NCBI GenBank assembly: GCA_000695325.1
Contig: AVPN01001532.1
Location: forward strand, 1-21,478
Source: Pleurobrachia bachei
Taxonomy: Eukaryota; Ctenophora; Tentaculata; Cydippida; Pleurobrachiidae
Length of the DNA stretch: 21,478 bases
Reading direction: 5' to 3'
Part shown: in pieces, positions 1 through 7,916 of the stretch
How the letters are laid out: each line of letters begins with the position of its first letter
How positions within the stretch are numbered: the stretch's first letter is position 1
The notes under the pieces: generated by a model
The model's input: the letters and a program-made list of their open reading frames with translations, nothing else
What the model was told of the DNA's origin: nothing
Databases searched by the model: none
Position numbers and translations under genes: made by a program

Positions 1-42
<42 letters not shown>
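1..42. repeat. (CT)n microsatellite at the window edge
   Basis: An uninterrupted run of CT dinucleotides starts at the first base of the window. It probably continues upstream, so its full length is not visible. Confidence 0.95.
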
Positions 43-44
<2 letters not shown>

Positions 45-388
45 GGTGATATTTTGTTCTAATTAGCTATGCAGTGGCAAGAACTTCTCGTAGTGAGAAA
101 TAAGTCAAGATAGGTAACCCTCCCCAGTTCGCATGTGAGATATTACTTTCAGGCATAATATTTAATAGTAGACGAATAAAACGTTTCTTGGCAATACTGA
201 AATCAGTCTAATATATTGTTGGGATAACTTGTGTAATTCTTGGATTGTTGGAATATGTGAGTGTCCTAGTAAATTCTGCTTCTTCCCAAGACTCTCCTGC
301 TGTAGTTCTAACCAGAGCCCAGCTATCAATTAGGTGTACACGAGACAGCGAACAGAGAGAGTATCTCTCTTTCTCTCTCTACCTTTCT

Positions 389-456
<68 letters not shown>

Positions 457-1002
457 AGAACTGAGAAGTGATTGCAAGCTGCTGAAGGTAGGACAGGTTT
501 AATTTGCGAATGACTCCTCTCGTCTTCTCTTGCTAGTACTGCAGCAGCTACACCTCGTCTGTTATTTTTTCTTTGCAGCTCAAATTGACTAATCAAAATT
601 TAGTTTGATGCATTTCCAGGTATTAAATGTACACAGTATTTACAGTACTCGTGTATTTGCCTGCTATACATTATCAATATCAATGCTCGCCCAAATATAT
701 CCGTCTCCCAGTAAAATGTGTATTCTTACACACCCTTACCACATCCCACATGTAAGAGGGTAAAACAAGCCAATTTCGTACAGTAATTTTAGTTTTTTAA
801 CTGTACAGCTTTGAGGCGTAATTTGTTTTCTTTTTCTATATTACCCTGTTCTGTCAAACTTTTTATCCTGCCATGGTACTACACTTTTTTAAAACTCCAT
901 AGCTTCTTTTTGATAATTTATATCTTTTGTAAATTCGTCCCAAAGCCCCCTGATCACTAACCAACAGCACCCTTTCACAGCACATTCTGCCTCCCATGAA
1001 GT
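43..1002. other. non-coding 5' flank of gene A
   Basis: I see no convincing coding exon here. Open frames at 245-502 and 330-596 are translations of a CT repeat. The CT tract at 363-457 ends in CACTCTCAG, a perfect-looking acceptor, and a donor-like AAG/GTAGGA follows at 487/488, so a small non-coding 5' exon at about 459-487 is possible but unproven. The stretch 600-1000 is AT-rich and holds nothing I recognise. An upstream ATG at about 995 opens a short out-of-frame ORF that overlaps the start of gene A. Confidence 0.6.
363..457. repeat. interrupted (CT)n microsatellite
   Basis: About 95 bases of almost pure CT dinucleotide with a few interruptions near the left end. The run ends in an acceptor-like CACTCTCAG. 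Confidence 0.95.
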
Positions 1003-1892
1003 ATGCCTATTGGAGGAGGAAAGAATGATAAGAATGCCAAACCTGGCGCCAAGGGAGGAATGGCTGGAAAATCCGGCGGTGGTGGCGGGTTTGGAGCTAA
1101 TAAAAACCAAAAACCTGGAATGGGTGGTAAGCCAGGAATGGGATCAAAACCGGGTGGAGGATCATCTCGACCCGGTGGTGGTGGGTTAGGAGGAGGTGGT
1201 GGGTTCGGAGGCAACAAATCTGGGAGTAGTAAACCTGGTGGGCTGGGAGGTTCCAAACCGGGCAGCAGTTCAAAGCGGGGGAATGTTTGGAAGTAAACCT
1301 GGGGCTAGTAAGCCAGGAATGGGGTCTTCAGCCAAGCCTGGTCTTGGAAGTTCAGCTAAACCTGGTTTAGGGTCTTCGGCTAAACCTGGTCTCGGGGGTT
1401 CAGCAAAGCCAGGTCTCGGGGGTTCGGCCAAGCCGGGTATGCCCGGAGCTAAACCTGGTGGATTAGGATCATCAGCCAAACCAGGGATGGGTTCCTCATC
1501 AGTGAAACCAGGGATGGCTGGATCGAAACCCGGAATGTCCGGAGCAAAACCCGGTAGCAGTAGCGGTTTCGGTGGCTCAAAACCCGGTGCGGTTGGTGCT
1601 AAACCAGGTTTAGGCGCTGCAAAACCGGGCCTAGGTGGCTCAAAACCGGGCGGTTTGGGCGGCATGGGTAAGCCGGGAGCAATGGGTGGATCAGCTGGTA
1701 AACCCGGTCTAATGGGAGCCGGAGGGAAGGTAGGGGGTGCTGCAATTGGAGGTGGTATGGGTAAACAAGGGATGGTGGGTGGAGCGGGGATGGCGGGTGC
1801 GAAGGGTATCTCATCTGCTGGTCAGGCTGTTAGGACGGCTGTTACTGTTAAGACTGCTAATGATATGGCCAGGGGGATGGCACCTAATAAAG
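1003..1892 (+). CDS. gene A exon 1: Gly-rich then K-P-G repeat head
   Basis: The frame opens at ATG 1003 (MPIGGGKNDKNAKPGAKGG) with an in-frame TGA just upstream. It is Gly-rich to about 1270 and then carries dozens of KPG units spaced by G, S, A, M and L, such as SSAKPGLGGSAKPG. Proline and glycine codons vary between units while the peptide stays the same, which supports selection on the protein. The SKPG pattern moves from one frame to another near the five-G run at 1277-1281: one base too many there separates an ORF ending at 1296 from one running through 1892. This could be a homopolymer sequencing error or a true frameshift allele. The exon ends at AAAG/GTGAGA (1892/1893) in phase 1. 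The last stretch (GISSAGQAVRTAVTVKTANDMA) is less repetitive. Confidence 0.75.
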
Positions 1893-4800
1893 GTGAGATA
1901 ATATAGCATTATCATGTAGCTACATTGTGTGATGACATGTATATTTTGGGTGTCCTTCGACTTTTGAGAGCTGCTATTATAGCTCTCAAAAGTCGAAAGA
2001 CGCCTATTATTAATAGGGGAGAGAGCTATAGCATCATTTGTTTATTTTGACGGTTTGACGATATTTTAATTTTACTTTTGTTTCAGGAACAGTCGGAGGA
2101 AGGGGACAATTTGGAAGTAAGTTAACAGAGCACATTTATCTAATTTGAGTTTATTTCCTTTTGCCAAGTTTTTGCTGAACTTTTGACTTGGATTGAATCC
2201 TCTAACATTCCGAAATTTTTACTGCCATTTAAATCTGAACAGCGTGTGGCTCTAATTCTCTAAAATCCGGTGAGAGAATCTGATTCTCCAATGTCTAGAC
2301 AAGTGTCTAGACAAGAAGACACAAGTGTCTAGACAGTTGAATTGTTTCTAGACTCGAGACAAATGCCTCTACTTGATATCTTGATCCAGGTTCGCACAGT
2401 CCCATTCCCTTGGATAGCGATGCGGGCTCCTCATCTTATGCCTCTACCAGGTCCCTGATTGGTTGATTACCAGTCACGTGACCTAAATAACGAGTTCTGA
2501 TTGGTTGTTTACAGGTTCGCACAGTCCCATCCCATCGGATAGCGATGCAGGCTCCACATCTTCTAGAAGTAGAAAGAATTTACTCGCAACAGCCGCCTTA
2601 GAAGTGGACATTGCACTTTTATACATGGCATCCAAGAGTCGTGAGTCTCGAGATATATGATCCAAAGTGGCACGTTCCACTCCGCTATATGATATGTTGA
2701 GTAACTCAACAAGCTATGATATGTGATCTCCGAATATGGAATTGATATGATCCAATATGGCACGTTTCACTCCGCTATATGATATGTGATATCCTAATAA
2801 TTGGGATTGATAGAATCCAAAATCCAAATATGGAATTACTTCTGATAAGAATGATCCAAATGTGCCGGAATGGACCTATCGAATATGTGATCATGTGGCT
2901 GCTATACCATAATATTAGGGGGATATGATTCCTTTAGAAATTGATTGACATGGCACCTCCAAATATTTGGACCAAATAATTATTGAACCGGGCTGCCGTC
3001 TTGAGATCACCGCTACTATATTGTGGCTCAATGAATATGAACCTTGCATTGCTTCTGTTAAAGTACCCCTCTTGCAAATGAAGCATAATTTATAAATGAT
3101 ATTACTGCTGTGCATGCTACTTAATCTCTCACTGAATTAGTGAACTAATTTTGATTCATAACAAAGGTAGGTTAGTAAAGATGATTAATGATTGCATATT
3201 TGCATCAGCTGTTCTTATAAGTTCGTTTGTGTGTTAGTTTATTCAAAGCTCTATACTAAGTAGTAAGTCTGTCTGTAAGTCAGGTTATACAAAGCTATAC
3301 TAAGTTTGTCTGTACATGTCAGTTTCAACGGAGCGACTGGATACACAAGGCAGAAATGGGGTGGCACGGAGTAAGTGAAGGTTTTTAATTTGAAAATAGA
3401 ATGGTTGTTCACATGGTGTTTAGATATGTTTTAGATATGGTTTTGGTAAATGTTGTGTGTCAGTTTACTGCTTGAACCAATTATGGATTGTTTATGGGAT
3501 AGGAATGTATAGGAGATGAATTGTTAATGTTTGGTCTTGGTTTTAAGTTGCTCCATGTGCGATGATTATGTATGTTTAAGTTTAGAGATTTGATTCTTTC
3601 CCATGTTTATGACTGGGGTTTTGCATCAAATGAATTAGTCCCTTACTGGACTAATTAACATCTTAATTAATATTACTCATTCAATTTTTTAAAGATTTTG
3701 CATGTTAATTTCTGTGACTGCGAAATTGAATATGGGCTGCTATAATTGGTTACCGGTAACCAGATAACCATGTAACTGCAGCAGTTACCTTGGTAACCAT
3801 GGGTAACTACAGTTACCATGGTAACTATATACTACATAGTTTACTAATACCATGATCTCTCTCTTCAGATGACAGACAGGATGATAGAGGAGGTATTGCT
3901 GGTCCAGGGAGACAGAATTCAGGGTATGTGAGAAAAAGGAGCTGACCTGTCAGAGCATATTGGCCTGACAGGTCAGCTGCAGCTATAGAGATACTAAATC
4001 ATGCGATATATTCATAGTTTAGGAAGCCTGTTTGTTCACAGAGTGACTACTGACTATGTCCAAATAGGGTTTCTATAACAGACAGTACTTTGACACAGTT
4101 TGTTTATTACTGCGACTGGCGACAGTTTTTGACACTGAAATTTGGCATTGTTACAATATTCAAATGATAAACATTCAAATTGAAACGTTTTTCACACTAA
4201 AATACCTTGATATAAGTTTAAAAGTGTGAACTTTTATCATAAATGACACCTGCGCTTCTTTTATTTGCCTAATTACCAAAAAGTCCTCTAATTAAGATGC
4301 TTTATATGGGTCACGCATAATGGCAAATAAACAAATTGCTTCGTAGAGGCTCACTTTTTCTAGGAGAGTAGGAGAGATTATTACCTAAACTAGAAAGAGA
4401 GAGGGGAGAGAGAGAAAGAGAGAAAGAGAGAGAAATAAGTGAGTGATGTAGAGTATGAAGTTTGAAATATATCGGTACTGCACAAGTGTTCATTTTTCAC
4501 ACCTCTAGCTAAACATACAAGTTGAACTGTTTTAAACTTTCCAATATAACTCATGTTTGTTCCTGCAGTATATTAAGAGACACTGCCTCTGAATATACTG
4601 CCTAGGAACCCGCAGTCGCGTCGAACCCGCAGTTGAACTTTATCATTAGTTGTTTCACAGCTTCTCTGATATAAATTTACATATTCAACTATTTTTGTCG
4701 ATCCTTTTTGTCAGTTTAATAAGCATTACATAATATGACGTATTCACTTGCCTGGCTACTGGCTAGACTGTGTTTCGTGCGCCCAGGAGGGTTAGAAACC

Positions 4801-7456
4801 CCTTGATCCTCTACTAAAACACAAGGATAGTTTGTATAAGGGAAATTCAATACCTAATTGCGGTGACAATATAGTTTGTTCTAGATCGTTCTAAGATACG
4901 ATAAATCTTTGAACGGAGACTTATTGCAAGTCTCTCGAAACTTAAATAAAAGTAAAGCTATGAATAATAAATAAAGCTATTATATGAATATATATGAATG
5001 TTCATTCCTTCCGTCCTTGTATCATATTACATTGACACGAAGTTTTGTAGTGGTAACGCATGATAAGTACGGCAATAGATTTTCGATAATTCAAATATTA
5101 AGTCGGTCCCCGATTTACCGGGATGCTCGGGGGAAAGGGTTTTGTCCGGTAAATGCCCAGTATGTCAGGGTTAAAAACTTTTAATTTCTCATATCGGGGG
5201 AAGTTTATCCTCCCGGTAAATCGGGGTCCGAATTTACTAAGACATAAGAATGGTTTATATTATGTGAGGTATATACTCGATATGTGATAATCAAACCACA
5301 TGTGTTTCCTACTAAAACACAAGGATAGTTTCTATAAGGTAAATCTAATTCCTGGTCATGGTTGCCCTTCCCTTACAGCACATCTACGACAGATGTCTTG
5401 AACTTCTTTTTTAATCTTTTTATGGGAGTCTTAAGACTCTCACAATTAAAATGGTGAAAAAACACATTAATTATGTTGTACTTGTAGAGATATTCGATAC
5501 AGTCCGACCCCGATTTACCGGAAACCCGATTTACCGGGAGGATAGTCTTTCCCCGTTAGTACTACCTGTCTGGCGCCGCCGACCCCATCTGGGCGCCGCC
5601 ATACAGAGTACTACAGTATTAATCCATGATTCTCCACGTGGGTGGTGGTACAGTATATAAATTATAACACACAACGGAATACCGGATCATGCTATCGCCG
5701 ATCACTATGTATATAGACTCTGGAGAGTTGGGTACCTATATTGTACTCGTAATAATGTTTGTAGGGATGTGCAATATATGAATAAACAAGACCAATAATA
5801 TCATGACATGGGCCGCTGTATGCAGTGAGGTAGAACAGCCACATTTTTACTAGCCAGCGCCGTGATCAGTATCTAGAAATTTGATCAGTATCTAGAAATG
5901 TGATCAGTATGTAGGAATATAAATTAATCATGCAGATTACAGGTCTATACTTAGAATTAGAAGTAATTTCTCCTAACAACCGATTTTATGTCATTAAATA
6001 ATTGTGTGTGTGCCACTGTGCCCTAATGATATGCCTACTGCAATTACACACCCAATATTTCATGAGACTGAGAGATATTCTGTCATGTACCAGATCCCAC
6101 CTTTAATTAAGGGTTCAGTTTGTATTTGATATTAATATTATCTCCTGAAAATTAAACTTGGCCCCTTGCTCTGTCAGAGCATTGGCCTGACCCTATTCCC
6201 ATAGTATAGCCTTGGCCTGGCAGTCTTGCTAGACCCTCTTTCCGTGAAAACTATATCTGCAGTATTATGTCTTGTTATATATAATATCAGAGCTCTGCCA
6301 TTACAACTGGAAAGCAAGGCGTTACTTTCTCAACTGTCTACCACGATAGAGCCGCACTAACACACTGGAAAATAAGTTTATACTCCTGCATCTAACAGTT
6401 CATGTGTTTATTGGACACACAGGGAGACTCACTGGCAGGAACCGACCGAATCAGGAAATACTGGTCCCCGATTGGCTGATAACCAGTCACGTGACCTAAA
6501 TATCGAGTTCTGATTGGTTGGTTACTTGTTTCGCTCCGTTCATACTCGCTGGATATTATAGATGTTAGGAACCTGGTGGTGACAGGTTCAGCTAGACTTT
6601 GACAGCGAATCTTGGCCGTGTGTTAAAATTAGACCTAGCTATCAGATCTCTCAGAATATAACATGTTAGGCTGGATACTGTAGATGTAGGATTTATGGGA
6701 TAAACCGTAGCGGCGTTATCTTTTGATATCCGCGTACTAAAATTTGACCAATTAATATTGCTACTTTTCTCTGATTTCCTAAACCTGTATTTTAGTTGCA
6801 TATCTTAGTATTATCGATCTGAATTAAACTTTGATTTTCTACAGCTTCGTAAACATAGTTTTCAATTCTTGCAAATCAGATCTTTATTGACACATATTTT
6901 ACCGCAGTAAAAGTTATTAAGTTATTAAGTTATTAAGTTATTAAGTTATTCGGGAGAACGTGGCAGGTTCCTAATGACATGGGATGCCGGCGAAACCGGC
7001 TAAACGGGGCCTTTATCGGTCACTTTCCAAGCTTGGTGAAGTAACAAACCGCCTTGAGGAGGAGGCAGGTGGATTCTTGAGGTAAATTACCACAGATATA
7101 CTGGTCCCTGATTGGCTGAAAACCAGTCACGTGACCTAAAAAAAATCAGTTCTGATTGGTTGTTTACTTGTTTTGGTCGGTTCCTGATGTATTCCCCGCA
7201 AAGTTATTCAGGAGATCCAACACATGTATTCAGGTCAAAAGAATGCATCAGAGAGGCGAGTGACAGGAGGATAGAGGACAGGGGAGACAGATCTGACCAA
7301 TGGGATGAAGAGGGAGCGGTGATCAGATCCAGGGTGGTTACTAGGAGGAGGGATCACAGAAGGATGGGAGTTAGGGATCATAGGCGGATGAGAGATGATC
7401 ATAGGAGGACGGGTGGAGGGAATGGGAGAATGAGAAATGGGAGACACAGAAAGTAG
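1003..7456 (+). CDS. gene A: spliced gene, K-P-G repeat protein with Arg-rich C-terminus
   Basis: Proposed exons are 1003-1892, 2087-2116, 2515-2640, 3323-3370, 3869-3923 and 7234-7456. Every junction has GT-AG ends, and the phases chain without conflict (1-1, 1-1, 1-1, 1-1, 2-2). An in-frame TGA lies directly before the ATG, and TAG at 7454-7456 is followed about 85 bases later by two AATAAA signals. The protein has a Gly/Lys/Pro-rich head of about 295 residues, a short central part with a hydrophobic helix-like piece (LLATAALEVDIALLYMASK) and a C-terminus rich in RDHRRM-type repeats. It resembles no family I can name. The Lys-Pro-Gly head recalls flexible structural proteins and the Arg-rich tail recalls nucleic-acid-binding tails; both are resemblance only. 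The exon at 3869-3923 ends in phase 2, so it could also splice to the shared body at 17217. The reading frame shifts once in the first exon (see that entry). Confidence 0.55.
1893..2086 (+). other. intron with strong short hairpin
   Basis: A 194-bp intron of gene A. It begins GTGAGA and ends TTTGTTTCAG and holds the inverted repeat listed at 1949-2004. Confidence 0.65.
1949..2004. repeat. inverted repeat, 24-bp arms and 8-nt loop
   Basis: Arms at 1949-1972 and 1981-2004 are reverse complements with two mismatches, including a perfect 16-bp core TCGACTTTTGAGAGCT. The loop is only 8 nt. In the transcript this would be a stable intronic stem-loop, or it may be the remnant of a tiny palindromic element. 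The loop is short for a canonical animal microRNA precursor. Confidence 0.85.
2087..2116 (+). CDS. gene A exon 2 (30 nt)
   Basis: A micro-exon between TTTGTTTCAG and GTAAGT, a perfect donor. It is phase 1 in and phase 1 out and encodes TVGGRGQFG, matching the Gly-rich style of exon 1. Confidence 0.65.
2293..2334. promoter_or_regulatory. three Smad-type palindromes GTCTAGAC
   Basis: GTCTAGAC occurs at 2293-2300, 2305-2312 and 2327-2334, each inside a larger TGTCTAGACA palindrome, and a half-matching TTCTAGAC follows at about 2347. GTCTAGAC is the known optimal palindromic Smad3/Smad4-binding element. Three in about 40 bp is far above chance, but the cluster could also be a local duplication. 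Its position in intron 2 of gene A would suit an enhancer. Confidence 0.45.
2390..2450 (+). pseudogene. partial duplicate of gene A exon 3
   Basis: The sequence after ATCCAG at 2389 repeats the first ~48 bases of the exon at 2515. In the same phase it reads SHSPIPLDSDAGSSSYASTR, against SHSPIPSDSDAGSTSSRSR in the full exon. It has an acceptor and a possible GT donor (2451), but it would exit in phase 2, not phase 1, so inclusion before the next gene A exons would break the frame. It is either a decayed exon copy or an alternative exon that leads to a phase-2 acceptor. Confidence 0.45.
2451..2512. repeat. CCAAT / E-box / CCAAT repeat, copy 1
   Basis: ATTGG at 2458, the palindrome GTCACGTGAC at 2473-2482 and ATTGG at 2500, with spacing 15 and 27. 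The same module recurs at 6463 and 7103. This copy sits exactly between the partial and the full copy of gene A exon 3, and its right edge abuts the acceptor of the full exon. Confidence 0.8.
2515..2640 (+). CDS. gene A exon 3
   Basis: It lies between TTTACAG and the perfect donor C/GTGAGT, phase 1 in and phase 1 out. It encodes a Ser-rich start (SHSPIPSDSDAGSTSSRSR) followed by NLLATAALEVDIALLYMASK, a hydrophobic helix-like stretch. The length (126 nt, divisible by three) means it could be skipped without a frameshift. Confidence 0.6.
2641..3322 (+). other. intron with degenerate ~90-bp repeats
   Basis: AT-rich intron of gene A without recognisable coding sequence. The left half carries diverged tandem copies of a motif containing ATGATCCAA and CCGCTATATGATATGT. 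Confidence 0.55.
2657..2787. repeat. ~90-bp period direct repeat
   Basis: 2657-2697 and 2747-2787 match over 41 bp with three mismatches. More degenerate pieces (GATCCAAA, ATATGGAATT) follow to about 2900, suggesting an old minisatellite. Confidence 0.75.
3323..3370 (+). CDS. gene A exon 4 (48 nt)
   Basis: Bounded by CATGTCAG and the strong donor GTAAGT at 3371. Read in phase 1 it encodes STERLDTQGRNGVAR and exits in phase 1, fitting both neighbours. It is a cassette-type symmetric exon. The other two frames are also open, so the support is phase and splice sites only. Confidence 0.45.
3371..3868 (+). other. intron with RFX X-box cluster
   Basis: An intron of about 500 bp, AT-rich. Its notable content is the GTTACC/GGTAAC palindrome cluster at 3748-3825. 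I see no coding sequence. Confidence 0.6.
3748..3825. promoter_or_regulatory. cluster of RFX X-box-like palindromes
   Basis: GGTTACCGGTAACC (3748-3761), GTTACCTTGGTAAC (3784-3797), the overlapping GGTAACCATGGGTAAC (3792-3807) and GTTACCATGGTAAC (3812-3825) are imperfect to perfect palindromes. The last is an exact X-box, the binding site of RFX/DAF-19 factors that drive ciliary genes in animals (GTNRCC-N(0-3)-RGYAAC). The cluster lies 43 bp upstream of gene A exon 5, so it could be an internal promoter or an enhancer. The motifs are seen directly; binding is inferred. Confidence 0.55.
3869..3923 (+). CDS. gene A exon 5
   Basis: Between CTCTCTTCAG and GTATGTG. Entered in phase 1 it encodes DRQDDRGGIAGPGRQNS and leaves in phase 2. 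The change of phase here matters: it matches the acceptor of exon 6 at 7234 and also that of the shared body at 17217. Confidence 0.6.
3940..3978. repeat. inverted repeat, perfect 13-bp arms
   Basis: AGCTGACCTGTCA (3940-3952) pairs with TGACAGGTCAGCT (3966-3978) around a 13-nt loop, just downstream of the exon 5 donor. A related CTGTCAGAGCATTGGCCTGA piece occurs near 6170, so this may be part of a dispersed repeat. Confidence 0.8.
4811..5344. repeat. 36-bp direct repeat pair
   Basis: CTACTAAAACACAAGGATAG starts at both 4811 and 5309 and the similarity runs on for about 16 more bases with few mismatches. The two copies bracket the MITE at 5104-5230. They are too long and too far out to be its target-site duplication. 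Confidence 0.7.
5104..5230. mobile_element. pogo/mariner-like MITE with 20-bp terminal inverted repeats
   Basis: CGGTCCCCGATTTACCGGGA (5104-5123) and its reverse complement with one mismatch (5211-5230) bound about 127 bp without coding capacity. The flanks are TA-rich, in keeping with TA target sites of the Tc1/mariner/pogo superfamily. A related end occurs at 5500. Confidence 0.7.
5500..5540. mobile_element. second pogo-like element end (solo or truncated)
   Basis: CAGTCCGACCCCGATTTACC begins right after a TA dinucleotide, and GATTTACCGG is repeated within 20 bp. It matches the terminal repeat of the element at 5104. CAGT termini after TA are typical of pogo-type ends. I could not find its partner end. 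Confidence 0.6.
5863..5919. repeat. three tandem copies of a 19-bp unit
   Basis: TGATCAGTATCTAGAAATT, then the same with a final G, then a copy with three changes, starting at 5863, 5882 and 5901. Confidence 0.9.
6463..6527. repeat. CCAAT / E-box / CCAAT repeat, copy 2
   Basis: ATTGG at 6471, GTCACGTGAC at 6486-6495 and ATTGG at 6513, with spacing 15 and 27, identical to copy 1. Upstream at 6436-6447 lies CAGGAACCGACC, the exact reverse complement of a sequence to the right of copy 3, which suggests terminal inverted repeats of a small non-autonomous DNA element. Confidence 0.8.
6911..6950. repeat. five tandem copies of AAGTTATT
   Basis: A perfect 8-bp tandem repeat, 40 bp long, ending 33 bp upstream of the ATG of the small first-exon candidate at 6984. 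Confidence 0.95.
6984..7081 (+). CDS. short alternative first exon candidate (32 codons)
   Basis: ATG 6984 follows an in-frame TGA at 6975 and opens MPAKPAKRGLYRSLSKLGE, then VTNRLEEEAGGFL, ending at the donor GAG/GTAAAT (7081/7082) in phase 2. It starts with the same Met-Pro-x-Lys style as 13113 and 14183 and exits in the same phase as all other 5' modules. It could join 7234 (gene A last exon), 14956 or 17217, always making an Arg codon at the junction. It is short, so coding status rests on composition, the stop before ATG and the matching phase. Confidence 0.45.
7103..7169. repeat. CCAAT / E-box / CCAAT repeat, copy 3
   Basis: ATTGG at 7111, GTCACGTGAC at 7126-7135 and ATTGG at 7155, with spacing 15 and 29. 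GGTCGGTTCCTG follows at 7175-7186 and mirrors CAGGAACCGACC beside copy 2. Confidence 0.8.
7234..7456 (+). CDS. gene A exon 6: Arg-rich last exon
   Basis: Acceptor ATGTATTCAG, phase 2 entry. It reads SKECIREASDRRIEDRGDRS, then an RRRDHRRMGVRDHRRMRDDHRR stretch whose repeat unit is RDHRRM, and ends GRMRNGRHRK and TAG. The C-terminus is strongly basic and resembles RNA-binding or nuclear tails by composition only. AATAAA signals lie about 85-100 bases downstream. It accepts phase 2, so it can follow gene A exon 5 (GG/G) or the small exon at 6984 (AG/G). Confidence 0.65.
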
Positions 7457-7539
7457 GTTGTTGTTCCATGTAATATGTATTCAGCCACATGAACCTAGAT
7501 CAGTTTTTTGTTTTTAGTTTTTTTTGTTCGAGGTACTGA

Positions 7540-7556
7540 AATAAATCTGAAATAAA
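7540..7556 (+). terminator. two polyadenylation signals of gene A
   Basis: AATAAA at 7540-7545 and again at 7551-7556, 84-100 bases after the stop codon at 7454-7456. This is the usual distance for a short 3' UTR. Confidence 0.6.
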
Positions 7557-7916
7557 TCTTCCTGCGAATAACTGGGATGGATCCAAGCGGTGCTGTATGG
7601 ACTTGGAGCAGGGCTAATACCCACTGTTTCATTTTAGCTTGGTTATATTTTCTGACCGCGACCTAAATGTTTCTACTTTCTCGTTTTATTCGTAACTGGT
7701 ACAACATTACTCGATAAATTTCTCGGTCGAGACTTTAGCATATATTTTCCCGATCTCTCTAGGAATATCGTTTTGACATGTGATTACTCTAGACACCCGA
7801 TAGATAGCGTATAGACTTCACTCAAAATCACACCTATATCAGAAAGAGACGGCGCTTGACACTTGACTAGAGTCAGTACTAAGCAGTGAAATTTACGAGC
7901 ACAAAACTATAAAAAT
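7557..7916 (+). other. region upstream of the 7917 module
   Basis: No coding sequence seen. It presumably carries the promoter and 5' UTR for the ATG at 7917. The only TATA-like string (CTATAAAAAT) touches the ATG and is too close to act as a TATA box for it. Confidence 0.5.

Larger units (their letters stand above)
3924..6983 (+). other. long intron/intergenic stretch with small repeats
   Basis: About 3 kb without a supported exon on either strand. It contains an inverted repeat (3940-3978), an AG-rich tract near 4390-4435, two copies of a 36-bp direct repeat, pogo-like MITE sequence (5104-5230, 5500-5540), a 19-bp tandem repeat (5863-5919), copy 2 of the CCAAT/E-box repeat (6463-6527) and an 8-bp tandem repeat (6911-6950). 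Short open frames here show no codon pattern or splice context. Confidence 0.6.

Noticed and set aside
245-596. Open frames on both strands over the CT repeat
   Set aside because: They translate a dinucleotide repeat into Leu-Ser or Arg-Glu runs; no other support.
975-1814. Proline-rich minus-strand frames over gene A exon 1
   Set aside because: They are shadows of the Gly/Pro-rich plus-strand exon; the plus strand has the start, donor and varied synonymous codons.
2240-2269. Possible 27-nt micro-exon between AACAG and CCG/GTGAGA
   Set aside because: It would keep phase 1, but it has a weak acceptor and nothing else in favour; too short to support.
2391-2404. GGTTCGCACAGTCC as a tRNA B-box
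   Set aside because: No A-box, no acceptor stem and the wrong consensus; the sequence repeats as coding exon instead.
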